Source: Geothrix fuzhouensis (GTDB lineage Bacteria > Acidobacteriota > Holophagae > Holophagales > Holophagaceae). Taken from it: a stretch of DNA of 64,000 bases. The translations under genes were made by a program, and so were the position numbers. Where the stretch lies: the NCBI RefSeq assembly GCF_024609325.1, contig NZ_JANHMQ010000001.1, positions 620,001 to 684,000 of the forward strand, read 5' to 3'. Each line of letters opens with the position of its first letter. The first letter of the stretch is position 1. Of this stretch, positions 18,140-27,192 are shown piece after piece. Below the pieces are notes generated by a model. That model saw only the letters and a program-made list of their open reading frames with translations, searched no databases and had not been told where the DNA came from.

Positions 18140-19017
18140 TGCGGGCCATGCCAGTCTTCCGCCGCTCCCGGTCCTCGAAGCTCGTGGATCGCCTCATGCG
18201 GGGTGTCCTATGGAGCATCGCGATCCTCTTCGTGGTCGTGTTGATCCTCTTCGTGGGCGCCATCCTCAAGCAGGGTTGGCCGGTCTTGAATCTCAGCTTC
18301 CTTACCAAAATGCCCGAGACCCTGGATGCGGGCGGCGGCATCAAGCCCCAGATCTTCAATTCCATCTACCTGGTGGTCCTGTCTCTGGGGCTCTCCCTCC
18401 CGGTGGGTCTGGGCGCTGGCGTCTACATGGCCGAATACGCCGGCAAAGGCCGCACGCTGAACTTCCTGCGGCTCTGCATCGAGACCCTGGCGGCCACTCC
18501 CTCCATCGTGCTGGCCCTGTTCGGTATGATCGTCTTCGTGCAGGCCATGGGTTGGAGCTTCTCCATCCGTTCGGGCGCCCTTACGCTGGCCCTGCTGAAC
18601 ATTCCTGTGATCACCCGCGTCACTGAGGTCAGTCTGCTGGGCGTCCCCCGGGAGCTCAAGGAGGCCAGCTACGGGCTGGGAGCGACCAAGCTCCAGACCA
18701 TCCTGAAGGTGGCCTTGCCTTACGCCGCCACGGGCATCCTGACCGGCCTGGTGCTCACGGCGGGCCGGGCCTTCGGCGAAAGCGCCATCCTGGTCTTCAC
18801 CGCCGGCACCAACGCCAGTGCCCACTTTCCGGACTTCCGACTGACGGTGCCCGGGGAGACCCTTTCCGTGCACCTCTGGTACGTGACCTCGGATGGCACC
18901 CTGCCCGATGCCCGGGAGATCGCGGCCGGCACCGCGGCCGTGATGATCATCGTCCTTCTCTCTCTGAACCTGCTGGTCCGACTGGTGGACCGCATCATCC
19001 GACGACGGACCCGATAA
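18139..19017 (+). CDS. pstA: Phosphate ABC transporter permease PstA
   Basis: 292 residues with six membrane segments, and the ABC-permease loop ([20 protein letters not shown]) near residue 170-190. It partners PstC and PstB for phosphate import. Its ATG overlaps the pstC stop (TGATG), so translation is coupled. Length and topology match the family. Confidence 0.94.
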   Translation: MRAMPVFRRSRSSKLVDRLMRGVLWSIAILFVVVLILFVGAILKQGWPVLNLSFLTKMPETLDAGGGIKPQIFNSIYLVVLSLGLSLPVGLGAGVYMAEYAGKGRTLNFLRLCIETLAATPSIVLALFGMIVFVQAMGWSFSIRSGALTLALLNIPVITRVTEVSLLGVPRELKEASYGLGATKLQTILKVALPYAATGILTGLVLTAGRAFGESAILVFTAGTNASAHFPDFRLTVPGETLSVHLWYVTSDGTLPDAREIAAGTAAVMIIVLLSLNLLVRLVDRIIRRRTR

Positions 19018-19799
19018 TGCTCATTCCCACCGTCCCCGAAACCAAGCCCATCAAGCTGTCCGTCCGCAACATGGCCTTCAGCTACGGCCAGAAGAAGGTG
19101 CTGGATGGCCTATCCATGGACATCCACGCCGAGCGCGTGACGGCCATCATCGGCCCCAGTGGCTGTGGCAAGAGCACGTTCCTCAAGTGCTTCAACCGCA
19201 TCCATGAAGTCTCCAGCGCCGTGAACGTCAGCGGTGACATGAAGATCGATGGGGTGGACATCTACCGGGGCGGCATCGACGAAGTGGATCTCCGCCGGCG
19301 CGTGGGGATGGTGTTCCAGAAGCCCAACCCCTTCCCCAAGTCCATCTACGAAAACGTGGCCTTTGGCCCCCGGCTCTTCGGCGTCTCGGATCGGACCACG
19401 CTGGATGGTCTTGTGGAGGACGCGCTTCGCAAGGCCGCCCTCTGGGACGAAGTGAAGGACCGCCTGAAGGAAAGCGCCACCGGCATGAGTGGCGGCCAGC
19501 AGCAACGACTCTGCATCGCCCGGGCGCTGGCGGTGAACCCCGAGGTGCTGTTGATGGACGAGCCTTGTTCAGCCCTCGATCCCATCGCCACCGCCAAGAT
19601 CGAAGATCTCATTACCGAGTTGAAGGAGAGCCTCACCATCGTGATCGTCACCCACAACATGCAGCAGGCGGCCCGTGTGAGCGACTACACGGCCTTCTTC
19701 TGGCTGGGCAAACTGGTAGAGATGGACCTGACAGAACGCATCTTCACCACGCCGAGGGTGCAAATGACGGAAGACTACATCACGGGGAGGTTCGGCTGA
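19017..19799 (+). CDS. pstB: Phosphate ABC transporter ATP-binding protein PstB
   Basis: 260 residues. Walker [10 protein letters not shown] is at residues 46-54, the signature [15 protein letters not shown] near 158-172 and Walker [14 protein letters not shown] just after, followed by the switch histidine in VTHNMQQA. It powers phosphate import and is usually also needed for PhoR control. Its start overlaps the pstA stop (TAATG) and its stop overlaps the phoU start. Confidence 0.96.
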   Translation: MLIPTVPETKPIKLSVRNMAFSYGQKKVLDGLSMDIHAERVTAIIGPSGCGKSTFLKCFNRIHEVSSAVNVSGDMKIDGVDIYRGGIDEVDLRRRVGMVFQKPNPFPKSIYENVAFGPRLFGVSDRTTLDGLVEDALRKAALWDEVKDRLKESATGMSGGQQQRLCIARALAVNPEVLLMDEPCSALDPIATAKIEDLITELKESLTIVIVTHNMQQAARVSDYTAFFWLGKLVEMDLTERIFTTPRVQMTEDYITGRFG

Positions 19800-20464
19800 T
19801 GCGGCTGTTCGATACAGAATTGAAGGAACTCCGGGAAGGCATCATGGCCATGGCCGGGGTGGCGGAGGAGATGATCGAGCTCACCATCCAGGCCTTGGCC
19901 GAGCCTTCGCCGGCCAAGGCTGAGCAGGTGAACCACCTGGACCGCAAGATGGATGAGTGGGAGCTGAGACTGGATCAGCAGTGCATCGACCTCCTTGCGC
20001 TCCGGAACCCCGCGGCTTCGGACCTGCGGCGCATCGCGTCCAGCCTCAAGATCATCCCCGAGCTGGAGCGCATCGGCGACCACTGCTGCAACATCGCCCG
20101 CCGCGTGGGCATGGTCCATCCGCCCATCCTTGCCGGGAACGACCTGGAGCGCCTGGGCACGGAGACCCGGAGCATGGTTCGCCGCGCCGTGGACGCCTTC
20201 GTGAGCAACGACGCCGCTCTGGCCCACGCCGTCATCCTGAGCGACGACAGCGTGGACGCCCTCTACGGGAAGCTCTATCGCGACTTGCTGCGCAGCATGC
20301 TGGCCGATCCCCTCTGCATCGAAAGGGCCAGCCACCTGATCCTTGTCATCAAGAACTGGGAGCGCATCGCGGACCAGGCCACCAATATCGCGGAGGAGGT
20401 GCTCTTCATCCTCGAGGGCCGCAATGCCAAGCACCCCTATCTCCGCGGCGATTCCGTAGAATAA
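19799..20464 (+). CDS. phoU: Phosphate signalling protein PhoU
   Basis: 221 residues from the ATG that overlaps the pstB stop. PhoU is a helical metal-binding protein that links the Pst transporter to PhoR and shuts off the Pho response in high phosphate. The two-fold repeated three-helix layout is visible, with the metal motif ELERIGDHCCNIA (first repeat) and WERIADQATNIAEE (second repeat). It fits the family in length and position. Confidence 0.93.
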   Translation: MRLFDTELKELREGIMAMAGVAEEMIELTIQALAEPSPAKAEQVNHLDRKMDEWELRLDQQCIDLLALRNPAASDLRRIASSLKIIPELERIGDHCCNIARRVGMVHPPILAGNDLERLGTETRSMVRRAVDAFVSNDAALAHAVILSDDSVDALYGKLYRDLLRSMLADPLCIERASHLILVIKNWERIADQATNIAEEVLFILEGRNAKHPYLRGDSVE

Positions 20465-20478
20465 GGGCAAAGGACTCC

Positions 20479-21183
20479 ATGCCGCACATCCTCCTCCTGG
20501 AAGACGACACTGAGATCCGCCTGGGTCTCGAACAGCATCTGCGCCGGGAGGGCTTCAGCCTGACCAGCGTGGGTACCGGCCGCGAGGCCCTGCAGGCCCT
20601 CGGAACCTCCGGGCTCAGGCTCGATGCGGCGCTCCTGGACCTGAGCTTGCCTGACATGGACGGCCTTGACGTGCTTCGCGCCATCCGCGCCCACGCCGTG
20701 CACCGCGGCCTTCCTGTGCTGCTGGTGACCGCCCGGAGCGAGGAGATTGACCGGGTGCTGGGACTTGAACTGGGCGCCGATGATTACATTTCCAAGCCCT
20801 TCTCCACGCGGGAGCTGGCGGCTCGGCTGCGGGCCATCCTGCGCCGATCCACACCGCCCGATGCGTCTGAACGCCCCCCTCAACTGGCCTTCGGACCCAT
20901 CACCGTCGACCTTGACATGCACACCGCCCGGGTCGATGGGCAGGTCCTGGATCTCACCCGCCGCGAGTTCGAATTGCTGGCCTATTTCCTGGCCAACCCC
21001 CGCCGGGTCCTGACACGCGAGAAGATCCTCCAACAGGTGTGGGGCCTCGAATACCTGGGCGAGAGCCGCACCATTGATGCCCATGTGCGCCGCGTCCGCG
21101 CCAAGCTAGGCCCGGTCGCGGCAGAGCAGATCGAAACTGTGGTGGGGGTGGGCTATCGACTGGGTGGGCCCAGCGACGCTTAG
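20479..21183 (+). CDS. phoB: PhoB-type phosphate response regulator
   Basis: 234 residues from the ATG at 20479, with AAGGA 4-8 bases upstream of it. The receiver domain has the acidic pair Glu8-Asp9, the phospho-acceptor Asp54 (LLDLSLP) and Lys106 (SKPF). The C-terminal winged helix of the OmpR/PhoB type includes LTRREFELL and TIDAHVRRVRAKLG. It should bind Pho boxes such as the candidate at 16098-16115. It closes the pst operon and its stop overlaps the convergent phoR stop by 4 bp (TTAG). The identity as PhoB rests mainly on context. Confidence 0.88.
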   Translation: MPHILLLEDDTEIRLGLEQHLRREGFSLTSVGTGREALQALGTSGLRLDAALLDLSLPDMDGLDVLRAIRAHAVHRGLPVLLVTARSEEIDRVLGLELGADDYISKPFSTRELAARLRAILRRSTPPDASERPPQLAFGPITVDLDMHTARVDGQVLDLTRREFELLAYFLANPRRVLTREKILQQVWGLEYLGESRTIDAHVRRVRAKLGPVAAEQIETVVGVGYRLGGPSDA

Positions 21184-22532
21184 GCCTGCTCGCTTCGGGT
21201 CGGCTGGGGTGGGAGCATCACCTTGAAGGTGGCCCCGTTGCCAGGCCGACTTTCGACCGTGACTTCCCCCCCCATCAGGCGGCAGAGATGCTTCACGATG
21301 GCCAGCCCCAGACCTGTGCCAGGCTTGGCCTTGGCGACCTGGGACCGATAGAAGCGCTCGAAGATGCGCCCCTGCTCCGCCTCCGGTACGCCAGGGCCCT
21401 GGTCGGACACCTCCCAGAGCTGGCCCTGGGGTGAGAGGTGAACCCCAAGTCGCACCCTGCCACCCGGCGGACTGAACTTGATCGCGTTGGACAAGAGATT
21501 CTCCAGCACCTGGCTCAGGCGCAGGGGATCCGCCTGCAGTACGCTTCCCTCAGGCGCGTCCAGGTCCACGTCCAGCTGGACGGAAGCCTCGGTGAGTCGG
21601 GCCTGCTGATCCTTCACCACCGAGGCGATGAAGGCTGCGAGATCGAGGCGGACCGGATCAAGATGCAGCGCCCCGCTTTCGATGCGGCTCAGCTCGGAGA
21701 GGTCACCCAGCAGCATCGCCAGCCGGTCCACGGATCGGAGGATGGATTGGGCCCCCGCTTGCGCCGTATCCGGCAGCGCCTCTTCCTGAAGGTTTTCCGC
21801 AGCGATCCGGATGGCTGTGACCGGCGTCTTCAGCTCGTGGCTGACGTTGGAGATGAACTTCTGGCGGGTGGTCTCCAGGGCCTCCTGGCTCGTGACATCG
21901 TCGAGGGTGAGCAGCACGCCAGACACGCTACCCAGCGGGGCGAAGGGGATGGCCCGCACCCGAAGCGTCCGACCCGCCCGGACCAACCGCCACTCTGAGG
22001 GCGCTCCGCGGTAGGCCTTCTCCACGGCCGGAGGACTGTCGGGATCGCCGAACACCTCCCTGACCGTCATGCCTTTCCCCAGGGGCGCCCCCAGGCCAAG
22101 GTGGCGCTGGGCCGCCGGGTTGAACTGCTCCAATCCGCCGGAGGGACCGAAAAGCAGCACCCCCTCCTCCAACCGCGCCATGATGCCCGGAAGCAACCGG
22201 TCCTCCCGGGCCGCGCGTTCCCGGAGGTCAAGATTCTCTTGCTCCATGGCTGACCAGGCCCGGGGCAGATCCTCGATGGTGCTGGGACGGGAGCCACCCA
22301 GCAGACGGCCAAGGGGTTCCGCCACCAGGCGGACCTGCCACCGGGCCATGAGGATGATCACCAGGACCACCGTGGCGACGAGGCCGAGGAACCAAGGTGC
22401 GGAGACCCCTTTGTGGACGGTGACGCCCAGCCCCAGCCCCAGGAACAGCACGGCCCCCAGGCAGACCAGCGCCCGCCCCAGAAAGGCCCGCACACTGGGG
22501 CCGGCCTCGTGATGTGTGTCACGTACAACCAT
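21180..22532 (-). CDS. phoR: PhoR-type sensor histidine kinase
   Basis: 450 residues. Two N-terminal membrane segments (about residues 17-60) are followed by a short linker, a PAS domain (about 110-205), HisKA with the phospho-histidine in SNVSHELKTPV, and an HATPase domain with NLLSNAIKFSPPGG and GTGLGLAIVKH. This matches PhoR, which lacks a large periplasmic domain and senses through Pst/PhoU. It is encoded on the opposite strand to phoB, tail to tail, so the pair cannot share one mRNA, unlike the usual phoBR operon. Confidence 0.87.
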   Translation of the reverse strand: MVVRDTHHEAGPSVRAFLGRALVCLGAVLFLGLGLGVTVHKGVSAPWFLGLVATVVLVIILMARWQVRLVAEPLGRLLGGSRPSTIEDLPRAWSAMEQENLDLRERAAREDRLLPGIMARLEEGVLLFGPSGGLEQFNPAAQRHLGLGAPLGKGMTVREVFGDPDSPPAVEKAYRGAPSEWRLVRAGRTLRVRAIPFAPLGSVSGVLLTLDDVTSQEALETTRQKFISNVSHELKTPVTAIRIAAENLQEEALPDTAQAGAQSILRSVDRLAMLLGDLSELSRIESGALHLDPVRLDLAAFIASVVKDQQARLTEASVQLDVDLDAPEGSVLQADPLRLSQVLENLLSNAIKFSPPGGRVRLGVHLSPQGQLWEVSDQGPGVPEAEQGRIFERFYRSQVAKAKPGTGLGLAIVKHLCRLMGGEVTVESRPGNGATFKVMLPPQPTRSEQA

Positions 22533-22645
22533 GCCCTCAGACCATACACCGTCCGCAGTGCGCCACCTACGGTCTCCCGGCCAATTTACGCTGCGTATAC
22601 GCCACCGGAGCCATTACAGTGGAGGACGGATCTGTGGGAGTAGTC

Positions 22646-23293
22646 ATGTCCTTGAATGCCGTGATGCGCTGGCTCAAACCCAGAGAGATGGTTTTTTTCG
22701 ATCTCCTCGAATCCGCCTCGAGCAATGTGTACCAGGCGGCCCAGCTGTTTGATCGTGAAATCCGCAGCGGCGATCCGGACCGATTCGCGGAGCTGCGTCG
22801 GCAGATGAAGGATCTGGAGCATACCGGCGACGACATCACCCACGAAATCATCGACCGCCTGAACCACACCTTCGTCACACCCATCGACCGCGAAGACATC
22901 CTGACCCTCACCCACGCCATTGACGATGTGATCGATCGCATCCATTCCGTGTGCGAGCGCCTGATCCTGTATCGCATCAGCCATGTGATGCCAGCGGTCA
23001 CGGAAATCAGCTCCATCATCGTGGAAGGCGCCGGCGAGATCCTCCACTTGACGCGCTCCCTGCGCAACATGTCCAACCAGAAAGAGATTGGCGATCGTAT
23101 CCGGCGGGTCCATGCCCTGGAGAACAAGGCTGATTCCATCTATCACGCTGGCTTGGCCCAACTCTTCGAAAATCCGAAGGATCCCATCGAGCTGGTGAAG
23201 TGGAAGGAAATGCTCGAGAAGATCGAGGACGCCACCGACCGGATCGAGCTGGTGGCCAAGGTTATCGGCTCCACCGTCATGAAGAACGCATAG
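22646..23293 (+). CDS. DUF47 family PhoU-like accessory protein of the Pit transporter
   Basis: 215 residues from the ATG at 22646, with GGAG six bases upstream. It is an all-helical PhoU-like protein (TIGR00153/DUF47) with LEHTGDDITHEIIDRLNHTFVTP and DREDILTLTHAIDDVIDRI. Genes of this family nearly always precede pit, as here (13 bp gap), and are thought to regulate Pit activity. It is transcribed divergently from phoR. Confidence 0.9.
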   Translation: MSLNAVMRWLKPREMVFFDLLESASSNVYQAAQLFDREIRSGDPDRFAELRRQMKDLEHTGDDITHEIIDRLNHTFVTPIDREDILTLTHAIDDVIDRIHSVCERLILYRISHVMPAVTEISSIIVEGAGEILHLTRSLRNMSNQKEIGDRIRRVHALENKADSIYHAGLAQLFENPKDPIELVKWKEMLEKIEDATDRIELVAKVIGSTVMKNA

Positions 23294-23306
23294 GCCGGAG
23301 CAACCC

Positions 23307-24314
<1,008 letters not shown>

Positions 24315-24326
24315 ACCAATACCTAA

Positions 24327-24470
24327 GGTCACAGGCATGTGACCGCGAATGAGTGAATCCGTCACAGGCCGAAGCCATTCTGGAAGGCCCGGTTCACAAC
24401 AACTGCGTAACCCCTTGGTATCACTCTATTTTCGTGAGATTACCAACGAGGCCGCAGGCCTGTCACAGGC
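24327..24470. promoter_or_regulatory. Intergenic region with three copies of GTCACAGGC
   Basis: Within 193 bp between pit and the GNAT gene, the nonamer GTCACAGGC occurs at 24328-24336, 24361-24369 and 24462-24470. The first copy sits in a perfect inverted repeat GGTCAC-AGGCAT-GTGACC (24327-24344). A related GTTCACA lies at 24392-24398. The repeats resemble the GTCACAG half of the candidate Pho box before pstS. They may be operator sites for the following operon; the palindrome could alternatively be a weak pit terminator. Confidence 0.45.
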
Positions 24471-24507
24471 GCCTCCGATCCTGGTTTCGACACCAGGGAG
24501 GTACCCC

Positions 24508-25044
24508 ATGACCATCGAGACCATCACCCCCCATCCCGAGGGCGCCCGCTACGCCGTCCGGCCGCTCTCCAGCGCCGACTTTGTCCATCTCAAGCGTCTT
24601 GAAGCCGAGATCTGGTCCAGCGACGGCGCCGGGGAGCTCTGCCCCCACTACCTGCGCCTCTGCACTGAGCTCTACGGCGACTGGTGCTTCCTCGCCATGG
24701 ACGGCGACCGGCCCGTGGGCTACGTGCTCAACTTCGTGAAGGGAACCACGGTCTTCTGCGCCACCCTGGCCGTGCATCCCGAGTACCAGAAGGGCCGGGT
24801 GAACTACCTGCTCATCCGGGCCATGGTTTCCAAGTTGCTCCAGGAGAACGTGGAGGAGTGCCGGTTCCTCGTGGAGCCTGGTAACGACGATGCTCGCAGC
24901 GTCCACCACGCCCTGGGCGCCCGGGTGGTAGCCGAGGTGCAGGACTACTACGCCCCTGGCGACACGCGGCTCTGGTCCGCGATCACCCGCGAGGACCTCG
25001 AGCGCGTCCGGGCCCGCTACACCCGCCTCAAGCTGGTCAGCTGA
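24508..25044 (+). CDS. GNAT-family N-acyltransferase
   Basis: 178 residues from the ATG at 24508, with AGGGAGG six bases upstream. It has the GNAT fold pattern: an N-terminal YAVRPLSSADF, the central strand FCATLAVHPEYQKGRVNYLLIRAMV that forms the acyl-CoA binding site (a variant of Q/RxxGxG/A, with GRVN where GxG is usual), and a C-terminal SVHHALGARVVAEVQDYY. The substrate is not known. It begins a run of four overlapping genes that goes on with a PlsC-like acyltransferase and an arginase-family enzyme. Confidence 0.82.
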   Translation: MTIETITPHPEGARYAVRPLSSADFVHLKRLEAEIWSSDGAGELCPHYLRLCTELYGDWCFLAMDGDRPVGYVLNFVKGTTVFCATLAVHPEYQKGRVNYLLIRAMVSKLLQENVEECRFLVEPGNDDARSVHHALGARVVAEVQDYYAPGDTRLWSAITREDLERVRARYTRLKLVS

Positions 25045-25724
25045 TGAGCTGGGCTGGCGTCCTCTGGCCCACCTTCGCCCTGCTTCCCGACTTGGCGGCC
25101 GGCGCGGAGGCTCAGCCTGGCATGCACCGCTGGGCCCGGCGCCTCCTGCCGGCGCTGGGCGTGGAACTCGAAGTGGCCGGGTATCCCCGGAAGGACATCC
25201 CCCTCTGGGTGGCCAATCACCTCAGCTGGGTGGATCCCGTCGCGCTCATGAGCCTGCGCCCCATGGGCACCATCGCCAAGGGTGAGGTCACGGGCTACCC
25301 CGTCATCGGACGCTGGGCGCGGAAATCCGGCATCCATTTCGTGGACCGGACGGACGCCACCAGCCGAGCCGCGGCGCTGGCCAGCTTCGCCGCCTCGCTC
25401 CAGGAGGGTCGGGACATGCTGCTGTTCCCTGAGGGCACCACCACCCGGGGCGAGCGACTGGCGCCGTTCTACGAAGGTGGCTTGAGGGCCGCCTTCGATC
25501 TTGGCCTGCCCGCCCAACCCTTCCGCATCAGCAGTCCTGCCCCCCACTACCCCTGGACCGGCGACGAAACGCTGCTCCCGCACCTCCGCACCCTCTTCAC
25601 CACCCGCACGCCCCTCACGGTGGTGGCGGAGGCCCCCCTGCACCCGGCCGGGTTCAGCGACCCCGATCAGTGGATCGCCGCCTTCCGCGCAGCCCTCGAA
25701 CCCCGGAGCCCTCATGTCCGTTGA
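25044..25724 (+). CDS. PlsC-like 1-acylglycerol-3-phosphate (or lyso-lipid) acyltransferase
   Basis: 226 residues, with its start overlapping the GNAT stop (TGATGA). The acyltransferase motif HX4D is at His59-Asp64 (NHLSWVD), and the substrate-binding motif LFPEGTTTRGERL is near residue 130. Members O-acylate lysophosphatidic acid or, in the OlsA subgroup, lyso-ornithine lipid. Unlike many PlsC proteins it has little N-terminal membrane sequence. The substrate cannot be settled from sequence alone. Confidence 0.85.
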   Translation: MSWAGVLWPTFALLPDLAAGAEAQPGMHRWARRLLPALGVELEVAGYPRKDIPLWVANHLSWVDPVALMSLRPMGTIAKGEVTGYPVIGRWARKSGIHFVDRTDATSRAAALASFAASLQEGRDMLLFPEGTTTRGERLAPFYEGGLRAAFDLGLPAQPFRISSPAPHYPWTGDETLLPHLRTLFTTRTPLTVVAEAPLHPAGFSDPDQWIAAFRAALEPRSPHVR

Positions 25725-26673
25725 TGTCCTCATGCATGGCCTCCGCACCGGCCTGACGCCTTTCCTGGGCCTTCCCCTGGCCCTCGACCCGCGCCCCACC
25801 ACCGGGGTCGTCCTCGGCGTGCCCTGCGACGCGGGCGTGATCAACCGCCCCGGCGCCCGCCTGGGCCCCTGGGCCCTGCGGGCGGCCTCCATGGGCCTCG
25901 GGACGCATCCGATGCCCGACCGCCTGCGCGAAGGCTACGTGGCCCTGGGGCCTGCCGCCGCCGATGGGTGGCTGGACGGCGGCAACATCCCCACCCTGCC
26001 CTTCTCCCTCACCGAAGCCTTGGAGACGGTCCAGGCCACGGTGGGCGGATGGGCCATGAATGGCTGCCGCACCTTCCTCCTGGGCGGCGATCACGCGCTT
26101 ACCCTCGGTGCGCTACGGGCCTTGGCGCTTCAGCATGGGCCTCTGGGCCTGCTGCACCTGGACGCCCACCCGGACGCCGCCGACGGCGCCGCCTGGGGCA
26201 CGCCCATCCACCACGGCACCTGGGTCCGGCAGGCACTGGAAGAAGGCCTGCTGGATCCAGAGCGAGTCGTGCAGGTGGGCCTGCGGGCCCCACGCTTCGA
26301 CGACGAGGAATTGGCCTTCCTCCAGGCCGCGGGCGTGCGCCTGTGGACGCCATCCGACCTCCGGGATCCCCGACTCGATTCCCGCCTGGCTGCGGATCTC
26401 GCGGCTGTGGGGCGGGGTCCAGCTTATCTGAGTCTGGACCTGGATGTCCTGGACCCCGTCTTGGTACCGGCCGTCGCCGAACCCGTACCCGGGGGTCTCA
26501 GCGTGGAAGAAACCTTGCGCCTCATCCGCGCCGTCCACCGCTGGCCTGAGCCCTGGGTGGGCGCGGACCTCATGGAACTTGCTCCCACACTTGATGGCGC
26601 CGAGGCCAGCGCCCGGGTTGCCGTCCATCTCGCCCTTCATCTGCTCGCCGGAGGCTCCCATGAGTGCCCTTGA
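25714..26673 (+). CDS. Arginase/agmatinase/formiminoglutamase family hydrolase
   Basis: 319 residues from the ATG at 25714, overlapping the acyltransferase gene by 11 bp. The binuclear Mn site is intact: GGDH (124-127), DAHPD (150-154) and SLDLDVLDP near 245. The family cleaves guanidino or formimino groups (arginine to ornithine plus urea, agmatine to putrescine, and others). The start NRPGARLGPWALR resembles the substrate-loop region of the family. Arginase is one possibility but agmatinase or another ureohydrolase is equally open. Confidence 0.87.
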   Translation: MSVDVLMHGLRTGLTPFLGLPLALDPRPTTGVVLGVPCDAGVINRPGARLGPWALRAASMGLGTHPMPDRLREGYVALGPAAADGWLDGGNIPTLPFSLTEALETVQATVGGWAMNGCRTFLLGGDHALTLGALRALALQHGPLGLLHLDAHPDAADGAAWGTPIHHGTWVRQALEEGLLDPERVVQVGLRAPRFDDEELAFLQAAGVRLWTPSDLRDPRLDSRLAADLAAVGRGPAYLSLDLDVLDPVLVPAVAEPVPGGLSVEETLRLIRAVHRWPEPWVGADLMELAPTLDGAEASARVAVHLALHLLAGGSHECP

Positions 26674-27154
26674 GGCCTTCCGCAGCACCCATGGCGAACC
26701 CACCTGGGACGACATCATCACCGGGCATGACTTCGGTTTTCTGGCGGCGGTCGAGATCCAGGCCTGGGTGCCTGGCGAAGGCTCTGCGGCCACCCGCTTG
26801 AGAGCTCTGGAAGGCGAGGGACTCCATACGTTCGAGGCCCACCTGTGGGCGGCCTGCTCCGAGGCCGTGGGCAAGACCCCCAGGCCCGGCAGCGCCCGGT
26901 GGTCCGAAGCCCAGGACCGCTGGCGAGAGGCCATGCTGCGTGAGGCCCTGGCCTTGGAAAGCACGGCCGTCCAGCTGGCGGTCAAGATGGAGTGCCTCTA
27001 CGAACAGGTGGGCTGCCCCGACGACATGCTAGGGATGCTGCGACCATCCCAGCCTTGGTCCGGCACCCCGGCCACGGTGGATCCCCAAGCCGTGCAACAG
27101 TTCCTCAATAGGACTAGGCGAAACTCCTCCCATCGATCGGGGTCGAATTTTTAG
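26660..27154 (+). CDS. Uncharacterised 164-residue soluble protein
   Basis: Not recognised. The ATG overlaps the end of the arginase-family gene by 14 bp, so it belongs to the same translationally coupled set. The protein is mostly helical in appearance with no signal peptide or membrane segment: a tryptophan-rich N-terminal half (WDDIITGHDFGFLAAVEIQAW) and a helical stretch WREAMLREALALESTAVQLAVKMECLYEQVG. The C-terminus is basic and polar. No catalytic motif is apparent. Confidence 0.72.
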   Translation: MSALEAFRSTHGEPTWDDIITGHDFGFLAAVEIQAWVPGEGSAATRLRALEGEGLHTFEAHLWAACSEAVGKTPRPGSARWSEAQDRWREAMLREALALESTAVQLAVKMECLYEQVGCPDDMLGMLRPSQPWSGTPATVDPQAVQQFLNRTRRNSSHRSGSNF

Positions 27155-27192
27155 GCTTGTGCCACCCTGGGGGCTCTTCCTCTGGAGTCCCG

